Below, piece after piece: positions 35,784 through 44,591 of a DNA stretch of 64,000 nucleotides. This DNA comes from Burkholderia stabilis (GTDB lineage Bacteria; Pseudomonadota; Gammaproteobacteria; Burkholderiales; Burkholderiaceae), in contig NZ_CP016443.1 of the NCBI RefSeq assembly GCF_001742165.1, forward strand, positions 2,294,001 to 2,358,000, in the 5' to 3' direction. Numbering within the stretch: the first letter of the stretch is position 1; the number at the start of each line of letters is the position of its first letter. Below the pieces are notes generated by a model. The model was not told the origin of the DNA, searched no databases, and saw only the letters and a list, made by a program, of their open reading frames with translations. The position numbers and the translations under genes are program-made.

Positions 35784-35817
35784 GTTCGCTAATCGAATCT
35801 AGGTTCGAATAGCGAAC
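35784..35817. promoter_or_regulatory. 34 bp near-palindromic operator before pcaI (PcaR/PcaU-like)
   Basis: The left half GTTCGCTAATCGAATCT and the reverse complement of the right half AGGTTCGAATAGCGAAC agree at 15 of 17 positions. Each half is itself a TTCG-N5-CGAA type element. IclR-family PcaR/PcaU regulators bind TTCG-rich repeats of the form GTTCGATAATCGCAC, so this is probably the protocatechuate-pathway operator. It ends 99 bp before the pcaI start. Confidence 0.75.
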
Positions 35818-35916
35818 AAATGCCGGGTTCGATATCGGCCCCGGCGCGGCACGCGGCACGCGCGTGTCCCCTCGACAGGCCGCGCATCGTGCCGCGGGTT
35901 CGTATCAGGAAGAGAC

Positions 35917-36633
35917 ATGGTCAACAAGATTTTCGAATCGCTTCAGTCGGCGGTTGCCGACGTCCACGATGGCGCGACAATCATGATCGGCGGCTTCGGC
36001 ACGGCCGGCATGCCGTCCGAGCTGATCGACGCGCTGATCGAGCAGGGCGCGCGCGACCTGACGATCGTCAACAACAACGCGGGCAACGGCGAGACGGGCC
36101 TCGCGGCGCTGCTCAAGGCGAAACAGGTGCGCAAGATCATCTGCTCGTTCCCGCGCCAGAGCGACTCGCAGGTGTTCGACGGGCTGTACCGCGCGGGCGA
36201 GATCGAGCTGGAGCTCGTGCCGCAGGGCAACCTCGCGGAGCGCATCCGCGCGGCGGGCGCCGGCATCGGCGGCTTCTTCGCGCCGACCGGTTACGGCACG
36301 AAGCTCGCGGAAGGCAAGGAAACGCGCGTGATCGACGGCAAGCAGTATGTGTTCGAAACGCCGATCCACGCCGATTTCGCGTTCGTGAAGGCGTACAAGG
36401 GCGATCGCTGGGGCAATCTCGTGTATCGCAAGACCGCGCGCAACTTCGGGCCGATCATGGCGAGCGCCGCGAAGGTCGCGATCGTGCAGGTGTCGGAAGT
36501 CGTGCCGCTCGGCGCGCTGAACCCGGAACACATCGTGACGCCGGGCATTTTCGTCCAGCGCGTCGTCGAGGTGCCGCAGGCCGCGCACGCGGCCGAGCTG
36601 GCCGCCGAACACGCTGCATCGCAAGCCGCCTGA
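35917..36633 (+). CDS. pcaI: 3-oxoadipate CoA-transferase subunit A
   Basis: A 238-residue alpha subunit of the transferase that moves CoA from succinyl-CoA to 3-oxoadipate. It carries the type I CoA-transferase subunit A signature (MIGGFGTAGMPSELIDALIEQG) and NNNAGNGETGLAAL. Further landmarks are FFAPTGYGTKLAEGKETR and ADFAFVKAYKGDRWGNLVYRKTARNF. AGGAAGAGAC precedes the ATG. It is 10 bp from pcaJ. Confidence 0.96.
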   Translation: MVNKIFESLQSAVADVHDGATIMIGGFGTAGMPSELIDALIEQGARDLTIVNNNAGNGETGLAALLKAKQVRKIICSFPRQSDSQVFDGLYRAGEIELELVPQGNLAERIRAAGAGIGGFFAPTGYGTKLAEGKETRVIDGKQYVFETPIHADFAFVKAYKGDRWGNLVYRKTARNFGPIMASAAKVAIVQVSEVVPLGALNPEHIVTPGIFVQRVVEVPQAAHAAELAAEHAASQAA

Positions 36634-36643
36634 GGAGATCGAC

Positions 36644-37300
36644 ATGAAACGACTGACCCGCGATGAAATGGCCAAGCGCGTCGCGCAGGACATCCCCGAA
36701 GGCGCGTACGTGAACCTCGGCATCGGCGTGCCGACGCTGGTGGCGAACCACCTCGACCCGAGCAAGGAAATCTTCCTGCACAGCGAGAATGGGCTGCTCG
36801 GCATGGGCCCCGCGCCCGCGCCCGGCGAAGAAGACGACGAACTGATCAACGCCGGCAAGCAGCACGTGACGCTGCTCACCGGCGGCGCGTATTTCCACCA
36901 CGCCGATTCGTTCGCGATGATGCGCGGCGGCCACCTCGACTACTGCGTGCTCGGCGCGTTCCAGGTGTCCGCGACCGGCGACCTCGCGAACTGGCATACG
37001 GGCGCGCCCGACGCGATTCCGGCGGTCGGCGGCGCGATGGATCTCGCGATCGGCGCGAAGCAGGTGTTCGTGATGATGGAGCACCTGACGAAGCAGGGCG
37101 AAAGCAAGATCGTCGCGCAGTGCTCGTATCCGGTCACCGGCGTGCAATGCGTGAGCCGCATCTATACGGATCTCACCGTGCTCGACGTGACGGCCGACGG
37201 CCTCGCGGTGAGCGAGATCTTCACCGACCTGTCGTTCGACGAACTGCAGAAGCTGACCGGCGTGCCGCTGATCGACGCGACGCAAAAGGCCGCCGCCTGA
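36644..37300 (+). CDS. pcaJ: 3-oxoadipate CoA-transferase subunit B
   Basis: A 218-residue beta subunit. The catalytic Glu is in LHSENGLLGMGP (about residue 48), the thioester-forming residue of family I CoA-transferases. Other marks are GAYVNLGIGVPTLVANHL and GGHLDYCVLGAFQVSATGDLANW. It works with pcaI directly upstream in the last-but-one step of the beta-ketoadipate pathway. Confidence 0.97.
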   Translation: MKRLTRDEMAKRVAQDIPEGAYVNLGIGVPTLVANHLDPSKEIFLHSENGLLGMGPAPAPGEEDDELINAGKQHVTLLTGGAYFHHADSFAMMRGGHLDYCVLGAFQVSATGDLANWHTGAPDAIPAVGGAMDLAIGAKQVFVMMEHLTKQGESKIVAQCSYPVTGVQCVSRIYTDLTVLDVTADGLAVSEIFTDLSFDELQKLTGVPLIDATQKAAA

Positions 37301-37383
37301 ACCGGAAGCGGCCGGCGCGCGCGAGCGCACGCCGGCACGCTTGGGTGGACAATAGGCGCACGCCGTTTCCCCAATCTGATGCC

Positions 37384-38757
37384 ATGCTCGAAGACAGCGC
37401 CCGCCTGACCTCCCTCATCTGCGGCACCGAGCCGCTCAACCGGATCTGGTCGCCGCACGCGACGATCCAGCGGATGCTCGACGTCGAGGCCGCGCTCGCG
37501 CGTGCGCTCGCCGCGCAGCAGGTGATTCCTGCCGCCGCGGTCGCGCCGATCGAACGCGCATGCGACGCGAGCCGGCTCGATGCCGACGCGCTCGCGCACG
37601 GCGCCGCGCTCGGCGGCAATCTCGCGATTCCGCTCGTCAAGCAGCTCACCGCGCAAGTGAAGGCCGACGACCCCGAGGCTGCGAAGTTCGTGCACTGGGG
37701 CGCGACGAGCCAGGACATCATCGATACCGCGACCGTCCTTCAACTCCGCGATACCTTCGACGTGCTCGAGCCGATGCTCGACGAAGCCTGCGCGTCGCTC
37801 GCGGCGCTCGCGCGTACGCACCGCGCGACGCCGATGATCGGCCGCACGTGGCTGCAGCAGGCGTTGCCGATCACGCTCGGCCTGAAATTCGCCCAATGGC
37901 TCGATGCGCTGCTGCGCCATCGCACGCGCTTCGCCGAGTTGCGCGCACGCGTGCTGGTGCTGCAATTCGGCGGCGCGGCGGGCACGCTCGCGAGCCTGCG
38001 CGAGCACGCGGCCGGCGTGACGGCCGCGCTGGCAGCCGACCTGAAGCTCGCCGTGCCGGCCGTGCCGTGGCATACGCAGCGCGATCGCATCGCGGAAGCC
38101 GCGTCATGCTTCGGGATGCTGACGGGCACGCTCGGCAAGATCGCGCGCGACGTGTCGTTGCAGATGCAGACCGAAGTCGGCGAGCTCGGCGAACCGGCCG
38201 CCGCCGGCAAGGGCGGCTCGTCGACGATGCCGCACAAGCGCAACCCGGTCGGCTGCGCGGCCGTGCTGACCGCTGCCGTACGCGCACCGAACCTCGTCGC
38301 GACCGTGTTCGCGGGGATGGTCCAGGAGCACGAGCGCGCGCTCGGCGGCTGGCAGGCCGAATGGGATGCGCTGCCCGACCTCGCGCGCCTGACGGGCGGC
38401 GCGCTCGCGCAGATCGCGCAGATCGTCGCCGGCCTCGACGTCAACACCGAACGCCTTGCCGCGAACCTCGACCTGACGCACGGGCTGATCCTCGGCGAAG
38501 CCGTGATGCTCGCGCTCGGCGATCGCATCGGCCGGCTCGATGCGCATCACGTCGTCGAGCACGCGTCGAAGGAAGCCGTGCGCGCGGGCGCGACGCTGTT
38601 CGACGTGCTCGCCGCGGATGCGACCGTCTCGGCCCACCTGTCGCGCGACGCGCTCGCGCGGCTGCTCGATCCCGCACATTACGTCGGCGAGGCGCAGGCC
38701 TACGTCGACGCCGTGCTCGCGCTGCATGCGGGCACGACACAACCAGGAGAACACTGA
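37384..38757 (+). CDS. pcaB: 3-carboxy-cis,cis-muconate cycloisomerase
   Basis: A 457-residue member of the fumarase/aspartase superfamily that closes 3-carboxymuconate to 4-carboxymuconolactone. ATG 37384 gives a family-typical N-terminus (LICGTEPLNRIWSPHATIQRMLDVEAALARA). The superfamily signature GGSSTMPHKRNPVGC is at about 277-291, and FVHWGATSQDIIDTATVLQLRD is the second conserved region. Its stop overlaps the pcaD start by one base (TGATG). Confidence 0.96.
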   Translation: MLEDSARLTSLICGTEPLNRIWSPHATIQRMLDVEAALARALAAQQVIPAAAVAPIERACDASRLDADALAHGAALGGNLAIPLVKQLTAQVKADDPEAAKFVHWGATSQDIIDTATVLQLRDTFDVLEPMLDEACASLAALARTHRATPMIGRTWLQQALPITLGLKFAQWLDALLRHRTRFAELRARVLVLQFGGAAGTLASLREHAAGVTAALAADLKLAVPAVPWHTQRDRIAEAASCFGMLTGTLGKIARDVSLQMQTEVGELGEPAAAGKGGSSTMPHKRNPVGCAAVLTAAVRAPNLVATVFAGMVQEHERALGGWQAEWDALPDLARLTGGALAQIAQIVAGLDVNTERLAANLDLTHGLILGEAVMLALGDRIGRLDAHHVVEHASKEAVRAGATLFDVLAADATVSAHLSRDALARLLDPAHYVGEAQAYVDAVLALHAGTTQPGEH

Positions 38758-39542
38758 TGCCTTTCGCCACTGTCAACGGCGTGAAACTGCATTACCGGAT
38801 CGACCGTGCCGCGCGCGACGACGCGCCGTGGCTCGTCTTCTCGAACTCGCTCGGCGCCGACCTGCAGATGTGGGCGCCGCAGATCCGTCCGCTCACGCAG
38901 CACTTCAACATCCTGCGCTACGACACGCGCGGCCACGGCCATTCGGATGCGCCGGCCGGGTCGTACACGATCGAGCAGCTCGCCGGCGACGTGATCGGCC
39001 TGCTCGATCACGTCGGCATCGCGCGCGCGCATTTCTGCGGGATCTCGATGGGCGGCCTGACGGGCGCGGCGCTGGCCGCGCGCTTTCCATCGCGCATCGT
39101 GCGCGCCGTGCTGTCGAACACCGCCGCGAAGATCGGCTCGCCGGAAGTCTGGACGCCGCGTGCGCAGAAGGCGCGCGCCGAAGGGATGGCCGCACTGGCC
39201 GACGCCGTGCTGCCGCGCTGGTTCACGGACGCATTCGTCGAACGCGAGCCGCGCCTGTTCGACGCGATCCGCGACACCTTCGTGCATACCGACAAGGACG
39301 GCTATGCAGCGAACTGCGACGCGCTGAACGCGGCCGACCTGCGCGACGAAGTGAAGGGCATCGCGCTGCCGGTGCTCGTCGTGACCGGCGCGAAGGACAT
39401 GTCGACGCCGCCCGATCTGGGCCGTGCGCTCGCGGCCGCGATTCCCGGTGCGCGTCACGTCGAATTCGACGCCGCGCATATTTCGAACATCGAGTGCACC
39501 GACGGCTTCAACCGCGCGCTGCTCGATTTTCTGACTGCGTGA
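38757..39542 (+). CDS. pcaD: 3-oxoadipate enol-lactone hydrolase
   Basis: A 261-residue alpha/beta hydrolase that opens 3-oxoadipate enol-lactone. It shows LVFSNSLGADLQMWAPQIRPL, the nucleophile elbow CGISMGGLTG, Asp in VVTGAKDMSTPPDLG and His in EFDAAHISNIECTDGFN. It is followed after 10 bp by a separate pcaC; in some bacteria the two are fused as pcaL. Confidence 0.96.
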   Translation: MPFATVNGVKLHYRIDRAARDDAPWLVFSNSLGADLQMWAPQIRPLTQHFNILRYDTRGHGHSDAPAGSYTIEQLAGDVIGLLDHVGIARAHFCGISMGGLTGAALAARFPSRIVRAVLSNTAAKIGSPEVWTPRAQKARAEGMAALADAVLPRWFTDAFVEREPRLFDAIRDTFVHTDKDGYAANCDALNAADLRDEVKGIALPVLVVTGAKDMSTPPDLGRALAAAIPGARHVEFDAAHISNIECTDGFNRALLDFLTA

Positions 39543-39552
39543 GGGTTCGACG

Positions 39553-39939
39553 ATGGACGACCAGGAACGTTACGAAGCAGGGATGAAGGTGCGCCGCGCG
39601 GTGCTCGGCGACGCGCACGTCGACCGTTCGCTCGAGAACCGCACCGAGGTGACCGACGAATTCCAGAACCTGATCACGCGCTACGCATGGGGCGAGATCT
39701 GGACGCGCGACGGCCTGCCGCGCCATACGCGCAGCCTGCTGACCATCGCGATGATGGTGGCGCTCAATCGCGGCGAGGAACTGGCGCTGCATCTGCGCGC
39801 CGCGCGCAACAACGGCGTCACGCGCGACGAGATCAAGGAAGTGCTGCTGCAGACCGCGATCTATTGCGGCGTGCCGGCCGCGAATTCCGCGTTCCATCTC
39901 GCGGACAGGATCTTCAAGGAACAGGACGCGGCCGCGTAA
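39553..39939 (+). CDS. pcaC: 4-carboxymuconolactone decarboxylase
   Basis: A 128-residue AhpD-like fold protein that decarboxylates 4-carboxymuconolactone to the enol-lactone. Family marks are YEAGMKVRRAVLGDAHVDRS, FQNLITRYAWGEIWTRDGLPRHTRSLLTIAMMVALNRGEELALHLRAARNNG and the C-terminal YCGVPAANSAFHLA. It completes the pcaBDC set. Confidence 0.97.
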   Translation: MDDQERYEAGMKVRRAVLGDAHVDRSLENRTEVTDEFQNLITRYAWGEIWTRDGLPRHTRSLLTIAMMVALNRGEELALHLRAARNNGVTRDEIKEVLLQTAIYCGVPAANSAFHLADRIFKEQDAAA

Positions 39940-40140
39940 GACGGCCGGTCAGGCGCGGCCGGCTGAGGGCGGCCGCAACCGATCGCGCGGCTTGCTGTTG
40001 CATGTGAGCCGTCGACGATGGCATCGATGAACGCGCCGGCAGAGTATCGGCGCGCGGCGCACCGGATGGCCGGTGTGCGAACAAAGGAAGGGCGCGGCCT
40101 TCAGGCCGTATTGCTCAGATATATATCCAGGAGACTCGCG

Positions 40141-41499
40141 ATGAATCGCGCACCCGTGGTCGATGTCCAGACCTTCATCAACGAGCAGCCGTTCGGCGGC
40201 TTTCAGTGGCTCGTGTTCCTCATGTGTTTCGTGATCGTGCTGCTCGACGGCTTCGATACGGCCGCGATCGGCTTCATCGCGCCGTCGCTGCTGGGCGAAT
40301 GGAACCTGACCAAACCCGATCTCGCGCCCGTGTTGAGCGCCGCGCTGTTCGGCCTCGCGTGCGGCGCGCTCGTGTCCGGCCCGCTGTCCGACCGGCTCGG
40401 GCGCCGCTCGCTGCTGCTCGGCTCGGTGTTCCTGTTCGGCGTCGCGTGTTTCGTGTCCGCCTTCTCGACGACCATCGGGCACCTGACGATCCTGCGTTTC
40501 ATCACCGGCGTCGGGCTGGGCGCGGCGATGCCGAACGCGGTCACGATGATGGGCGAGTTCTGCCCGGACAAGCGCCGTGCGACCGTGATCAACCTGATGT
40601 TCTGCGGCTTCCCGCTCGGCGCCGCGTTCGGCGGGTTTCTCGCTGCGTGGATGATTCCGCATTTCGGCTGGCGCAGCGTGCTGATGCTCGGCGGCGTGAC
40701 GCCGCTGCTGCTCGGCGTGCTGTTGCTGCTGAAGATGCCTGAATCGGTGCGCTTCATGGTCGCGAGCGGCCAGACCGTCGACAAGATCCGTGCAACGCTC
40801 GCGCGCATCTCGCGCGACGCGCTGAACGCCGGCTCGTTCGCGATGACCGAAGCCGCGCCGCAGACGGGCAGCAAGGGCCTCGGCGTCGTGCTGTCGCGCT
40901 CGTACATCGTCGGCTCCGTGATGCTGTGGATCGCGTACTTCATGGGCCTCGTGATCTTCTACGCGTCGATCAACTGGATGCCGATCCTGCTGAAGGATGC
41001 CGGCCTGACGCCGAAGAGCGCGACGCTGATCTCCGCGCTGTTCCCGCTCGGCGGCGTGGGCGCCGTGTTGTGTGGCGTGCTGATGGACCGGTTCAACGCG
41101 AACCGCGTGATCGCCGTGTGCTATGCGTTGACGGCCGTCAGCGTGTATGCGATCGGGCAGGCGGCCGGCAACGTCGGGCTGCTGGTGCTGGTCGTGTTCG
41201 TGGCCGGCGTGTTGATGAACACCGCGCAATCGTCGATGCCGGCGCTGGCCGCCGCGTTCTATCCGACCGAAGGGCGCGGCACGGGGGTGGCGTGGATGCT
41301 CGGCGTCGGCCGCTTCGGCGGGATTGCGGGGTCGTTCCTCGTCGCCGAACTGACGCGCCGCCACTTCACGTTCGCGGGCGTGTTCGCGACGATCGCGGTT
41401 GCGGGCGTGCTGGCCTGCGTCGCGTTGCTGATCAAGCAGATGGCGCGGCCGCATGGCGTCGCGCAGCCGGCGGGCAAGATCGAGTCGCTCGGGCATTGA
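40141..41499 (+). CDS. pcaK: MFS transporter of aromatic acids (4-hydroxybenzoate/protocatechuate, AAHS family)
   Basis: A 452-residue inner-membrane symporter with twelve helices. The aromatic-acid motif DGFD lies in the first helix (FVIVLLDGFDTAAIGFIAPSL), and the cytoplasmic loop has GPLSDRLGRRSLLLG. ATG 40141 follows CCAGGAGA. A 200 bp gap separates it from pcaC, so it may have its own promoter, but the direction and content tie it to the pob/pca block. Confidence 0.93.
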   Translation: MNRAPVVDVQTFINEQPFGGFQWLVFLMCFVIVLLDGFDTAAIGFIAPSLLGEWNLTKPDLAPVLSAALFGLACGALVSGPLSDRLGRRSLLLGSVFLFGVACFVSAFSTTIGHLTILRFITGVGLGAAMPNAVTMMGEFCPDKRRATVINLMFCGFPLGAAFGGFLAAWMIPHFGWRSVLMLGGVTPLLLGVLLLLKMPESVRFMVASGQTVDKIRATLARISRDALNAGSFAMTEAAPQTGSKGLGVVLSRSYIVGSVMLWIAYFMGLVIFYASINWMPILLKDAGLTPKSATLISALFPLGGVGAVLCGVLMDRFNANRVIAVCYALTAVSVYAIGQAAGNVGLLVLVVFVAGVLMNTAQSSMPALAAAFYPTEGRGTGVAWMLGVGRFGGIAGSFLVAELTRRHFTFAGVFATIAVAGVLACVALLIKQMARPHGVAQPAGKIESLGH

Positions 41500-41596
41500 G
41501 CAGGCCGCGGCCGGCGCGCATCCTGCGCGCGGGCCGATGCGCGAACGCGTGGCAGGCTGCTTTTCGCAGCCCTGCCGATCCGGCGGCTTCGCGCCG

Positions 41597-41845
41597 CTAT
41601 TCCTCCGCGTCGTGTTCCTTGACGAAGTTGCGCAGAAACGCGCGCAGCGCGGCCTCCCGGCCGCGATGATCGGCGAGGTTCGCGGCGCCCATCTCTTCCT
41701 CGTCGCCGAACAGCGTCGGCGGCGCGCAGTAAGTGCCGACTTCGATGTTCTCGCGCAGCACGCGGATATCGTGCGTGAGCGGGCGATACTCGGCGACCCA
41801 GTGCATCCCCTCGATGTGCTCGCCTGCCTTCAGCAATGGCTTCAT
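41597..41845 (-). CDS. Small hypothetical protein, 82 residues
   Basis: ATG 41845 follows GGGAGAC; the frame is open further but without a start context. The protein is polar with a conserved-looking core (AGEHIEGMHWVAEYRPLTHDIRVLRENIEVGTYCAPPTLFGDEEEMGAANLADHRGREAALRAFLRNFVKEHDAEE). No domain is recognised. It lies after pcaK in the opposite direction, with an imperfect GGCAGG hairpin between them. Confidence 0.65.
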   Translation of the reverse strand: MKPLLKAGEHIEGMHWVAEYRPLTHDIRVLRENIEVGTYCAPPTLFGDEEEMGAANLADHRGREAALRAFLRNFVKEHDAEE

Positions 41846-41953
41846 GGGCTTGTCTCCCGGCAGCAGCGGCGCAGCCGGTGAAGCGGCCGCGCGCGCCCGT
41901 ACCGAGAGGGTACGCCTGCGTCGCGCGAATCTCAACGCGCGCGCTGTGAGCGC

Positions 41954-42571
41954 TTACTGCGGCAGCAGATGCGCGATCAGCGGATACAGCGACAGGATCA
42001 GCAGCACGGCCATCGTCACGTTGAAGATGCGTAGCGCCCGGGAGTTCGACAGGAAACGGCGCAGGCCGAGGCCGAATGCGGCCCACAGGCAGATGCACGG
42101 AAAGCCGATCAGGATGAACACGACGGCCATCCACGCGGCGTTCATGCCGTAGTCGGCGGACAGGCGGACCGTCGTCGCGGCGGTCAGCACCATCATCCAT
42201 GCCTTCGGATTGACCCACTGGAACGCGGCGGCTTCGATGAACGTCATCGGCCGCGGCTTGCCGCCGTGCGCCTTCACTTCGCCGGACGTGCCGATGCGCC
42301 ACGCGAGATAAAGCAGGTACGCGACGCTCGCGGCTTCGAGGATCGTGTAAAGCAGCGGCAGGCGCTTGAACGCCTCGCCGAGGCCGAAGCCGACGCACAG
42401 CATCAGGATCGCGACGCCGATGCTGATGCCGAACAGGTGCGGCATCGTGCGGCGGAAACCGAAATTCACGCCGGACGCGAGCAGCATCGTGTTGTTCGGG
42501 CCGGGCGTGATCGACGTGACGAGCGCGAACAGCATGCCGGCGGGCAGCGCGCTCAGGGTGAGGAATTCCAT
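41954..42571 (-). CDS. LysE/RhtB-family translocator
   Basis: A 205-residue inner-membrane exporter with about six helices. The RhtB/LysE signature is near the start (FALVTSITPGPNNTMLLASGVNFG), with QWVNPKAWMMVLTAATT in the middle. It exports amino acids or related metabolites. Its upstream region holds an isolated CTGTAC-N7-GTACAG palindrome. Confidence 0.9.
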   Translation of the reverse strand: MEFLTLSALPAGMLFALVTSITPGPNNTMLLASGVNFGFRRTMPHLFGISIGVAILMLCVGFGLGEAFKRLPLLYTILEAASVAYLLYLAWRIGTSGEVKAHGGKPRPMTFIEAAAFQWVNPKAWMMVLTAATTVRLSADYGMNAAWMAVVFILIGFPCICLWAAFGLGLRRFLSNSRALRIFNVTMAVLLILSLYPLIAHLLPQ

Positions 42572-42627
42572 CGCGGATTCTCCATTCGGTTCGAGACTGG
42601 GATGGAGGTCAGTTTAGCGACGGTTTT

Positions 42628-42646
42628 CTGTACAGTACCGGTACAG
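42628..42646. promoter_or_regulatory. Palindrome CTGTAC-N7-GTACAG upstream of the LysE-type gene
   Basis: The inner part GTACCGGTAC (42635-42644) is also self-complementary. Similar tandem or inverted GTAC-type boxes occur before exporter genes controlled by GntR/MocR-type regulators, but no such regulator lies nearby. It is 57 bp before the LysE start. Confidence 0.5.
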
Positions 42647-42685
42647 TTTGTTTGACGATTGCCGGTACGGGGAGGGGTGGTGGTA

Positions 42686-43306
42686 TCAAAGCTCCGCACG
42701 CGGCAGATGCCAGCCATAACGCACGGCGGTGAGCCGCAGGGCAAAGCAGGCGGCGCCCGCACCCACCGCCGCAACGACTGGCGGCAATCCTGCGCGGCGG
42801 CCGGCAACGACGAGCACGCCGCCGACGAACGCCGCGCTCGCGTATATGTCGGCCACCAGGACGGTCGGCACGCGCGCGAGCAGCAGGTCGCGCACCACGC
42901 CACCGCCGACGCCCGTCACGGCACCCATCAGCGCCGCGATGAACGGACCAATCCCGTATTCGACTGCCTTCTGCGCGCCGGCGACCGCAAACAACGCGAG
43001 CCCAGCCGCATCGAGCGCGACGAGGATCGGTTCGGGAATGGCGAGGATTTGCGCGTGAAACACGAAGGTGAGGAGCCCCATCGTGAACGCGAGTGCCGGG
43101 TAGCGCCAGTCACGGATTGCATTCGGCGGCGCTGCCCCGATCAACAGGTCCCGGACTACACCGCCGCCGAGCGCCACGGTGAACGCGATGACCATCACGC
43201 CGAGCAGATCGAGGCCGCCGCGCATGGCGGCGATCGCGCCTTCGATGGCGAATACGGCTGTGCCTGCCAGATCGGCTGCCAGAACGAGCTTCGTCGTAGT
43301 TTTCAT
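42686..43306 (-). CDS. TRIC/UPF0126-family cation-channel-like membrane protein (YadS/YicG type)
   Basis: A 206-residue protein built of two homologous halves, each with three helices. The duplicated signature is seen twice: VALGGGVVRDLLIGAAPPNAI and VTGVGGGVVRDLLLARVPTVL. This is the bacterial TRIC family of potassium-permeable trimeric channels; glycine export has been proposed for some members. ATG 43306 is chosen to begin at the first helix (KLVLAADLAGTAVFAIEGAIAAMRGG). Confidence 0.9.
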   Translation of the reverse strand: MKTTTKLVLAADLAGTAVFAIEGAIAAMRGGLDLLGVMVIAFTVALGGGVVRDLLIGAAPPNAIRDWRYPALAFTMGLLTFVFHAQILAIPEPILVALDAAGLALFAVAGAQKAVEYGIGPFIAALMGAVTGVGGGVVRDLLLARVPTVLVADIYASAAFVGGVLVVAGRRAGLPPVVAAVGAGAACFALRLTAVRYGWHLPRAEL

Positions 43307-43904
43307 TGAGCGCGGAAGAGGAGAGCCCGCGTACGAGCGGACGTTGCATGAAAATGGTGAAACAAGCGGCACGGGTTTCCGGGTACAGGTTCCTGGCGAG
43401 ACGCGCGAGTGGTGACGACGCGTTTCTCGATGCCGGACCGGAGCTCGGGACATGGGTGGTGACCAAACGAATCGTACGCGAAGCGCATCCGGAACTCGAC
43501 GTGCCTTGGTATCTTGAGCCGCGGGTTGACCGATCGTGATTTTACGTGCGGTCTGCGCATGCTCCGAAGTGCGATAAATGATGGACTCCATATCAAATAT
43601 TGATGAGGCGCACGCCTGTCGGTAAAGCAATCACATCGCGTTCTGAATTGCCGTGCACATTCCGAGCGTCAGTCGCGAGACTGCTGGCGAGCAGTCGGCA
43701 GAATCCATCTGAGCACCCCCCATCTTTTGTCTGACGCACCAGGAAATTAGCCGAATCCGGAGCGAAGCTCGCAGCCTTCATCGACCACCAAAACAGGAAA
43801 TTTCTGATTTGTTTTCCTGATGGATAGGGTCAGGACGGATGCTGGTTTCCGTGAGTACGTCACCTACAATGTAAAGATGGTCGCGACCTGGTAAGGAGGC
43901 TGCC
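43307..43904. other. Intergenic region with at most a weak short frame
   Basis: A plus-strand frame from about 43345 to 43539 could encode about 60 residues (MKMVKQAARVSGYRFLARRA ... VVTKRIVREAHPELDVPWYLEPR), but it has no clear binding site. The rest has mixed composition and no recognised feature until the promoter and GTAAGGAGG site of the small gene at 43905. Confidence 0.4.
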
Positions 43905-44060
43905 ATGACTCAGTCAATGATTAGCTTTGTGGTTGGCCTGGCCGTCGTATTGGCCATCGTGGTCATGCTGGTGCAACGCTACCTGCGCGACCACAAGAGC
44001 GAAGGGATGGTTCAGTGGCTTGATGCCCATCACATGAGCTGGATGCACCACAAGCATTGA
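43905..44060 (+). CDS. 51-residue membrane protein with a histidine-rich tail
   Basis: A short gene with an excellent site, AAGGAGG, 6 bp before ATG 43905. It begins MTQSMISFVVGLAVVLAIVV, a single transmembrane helix at about 4-23, continues with a charged segment (QRYLRDHKSEG) and ends in WLDAHHMSWMHHKH. Five His and several Met in the last 12 residues suggest metal binding. It is too short for most gene callers' thresholds. I do not recognise a family. Confidence 0.75.
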   Translation: MTQSMISFVVGLAVVLAIVVMLVQRYLRDHKSEGMVQWLDAHHMSWMHHKH

Positions 44061-44591
44061 TGTGGTGTCGACAATGCGGTTCCGATCCCGCTCTGCGACG
44101 TAGTGAATACAGTTGCGCGCCACGTCGAACCCGCCGTCGCGCGCACTGCGCTGCACCGGGGCATGGGGTCGGGTAATACACCGGCCGAAGGCTGCGATGC
44201 CTGAGTTGATGACACCCGTGTGGCGTGACGGAGATCGTGCCGATCGTGCCGTCGATGCGAGATAGCGCTTGCATGGCCGTGATATAGGGCGCATTCTCAT
44301 GAGGTTCGATGTGCGCGCCGGCGTTTTTGTTTCGACTCCTTACGCTTCCCCCTGCCCGCACGGCTCCGCAGAACGCTCACCACCACGATCCCGCGCGAGA
44401 ACGTCGAAGCTGCTGACGTCGCGCGTCAACCCGGCCTTCCCGTGAGGCTCGATCCGGCAGTTCAGTGCGCAAGAGAGGCCGTCGGCGGCAGGCCCGCGGG
44501 TAGTCGTTCATGCCTCGTGTACGGCGGACGACGACGAAATTCGGTCGCCGCGACGGTCCTGACATTTGAAATTCATTTTTCGGGAACCGGC
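44061..44591. other. Intergenic region, nothing recognised
   Basis: A 530 bp stretch without a frame that has a plausible start site and motif. Overlapping short frames on both strands are not convincing. Confidence 0.5.

Noticed and set aside
41545..41580. A terminator after pcaK (GGCAGGCTGC-TTTTC-GCAGCCCTGCC)
   Set aside because: The stem has a bulge and no T run follows, so it was not listed as a terminator.
43593..43781. A 62-codon minus-strand frame
   Set aside because: No ribosome binding site or recognisable motif; the surrounding composition is mixed.
44061..44591. A tRNA or small RNA gene in the gap before the small genes
   Set aside because: No cloverleaf, CCA end or terminator-bounded transcript was found by eye.
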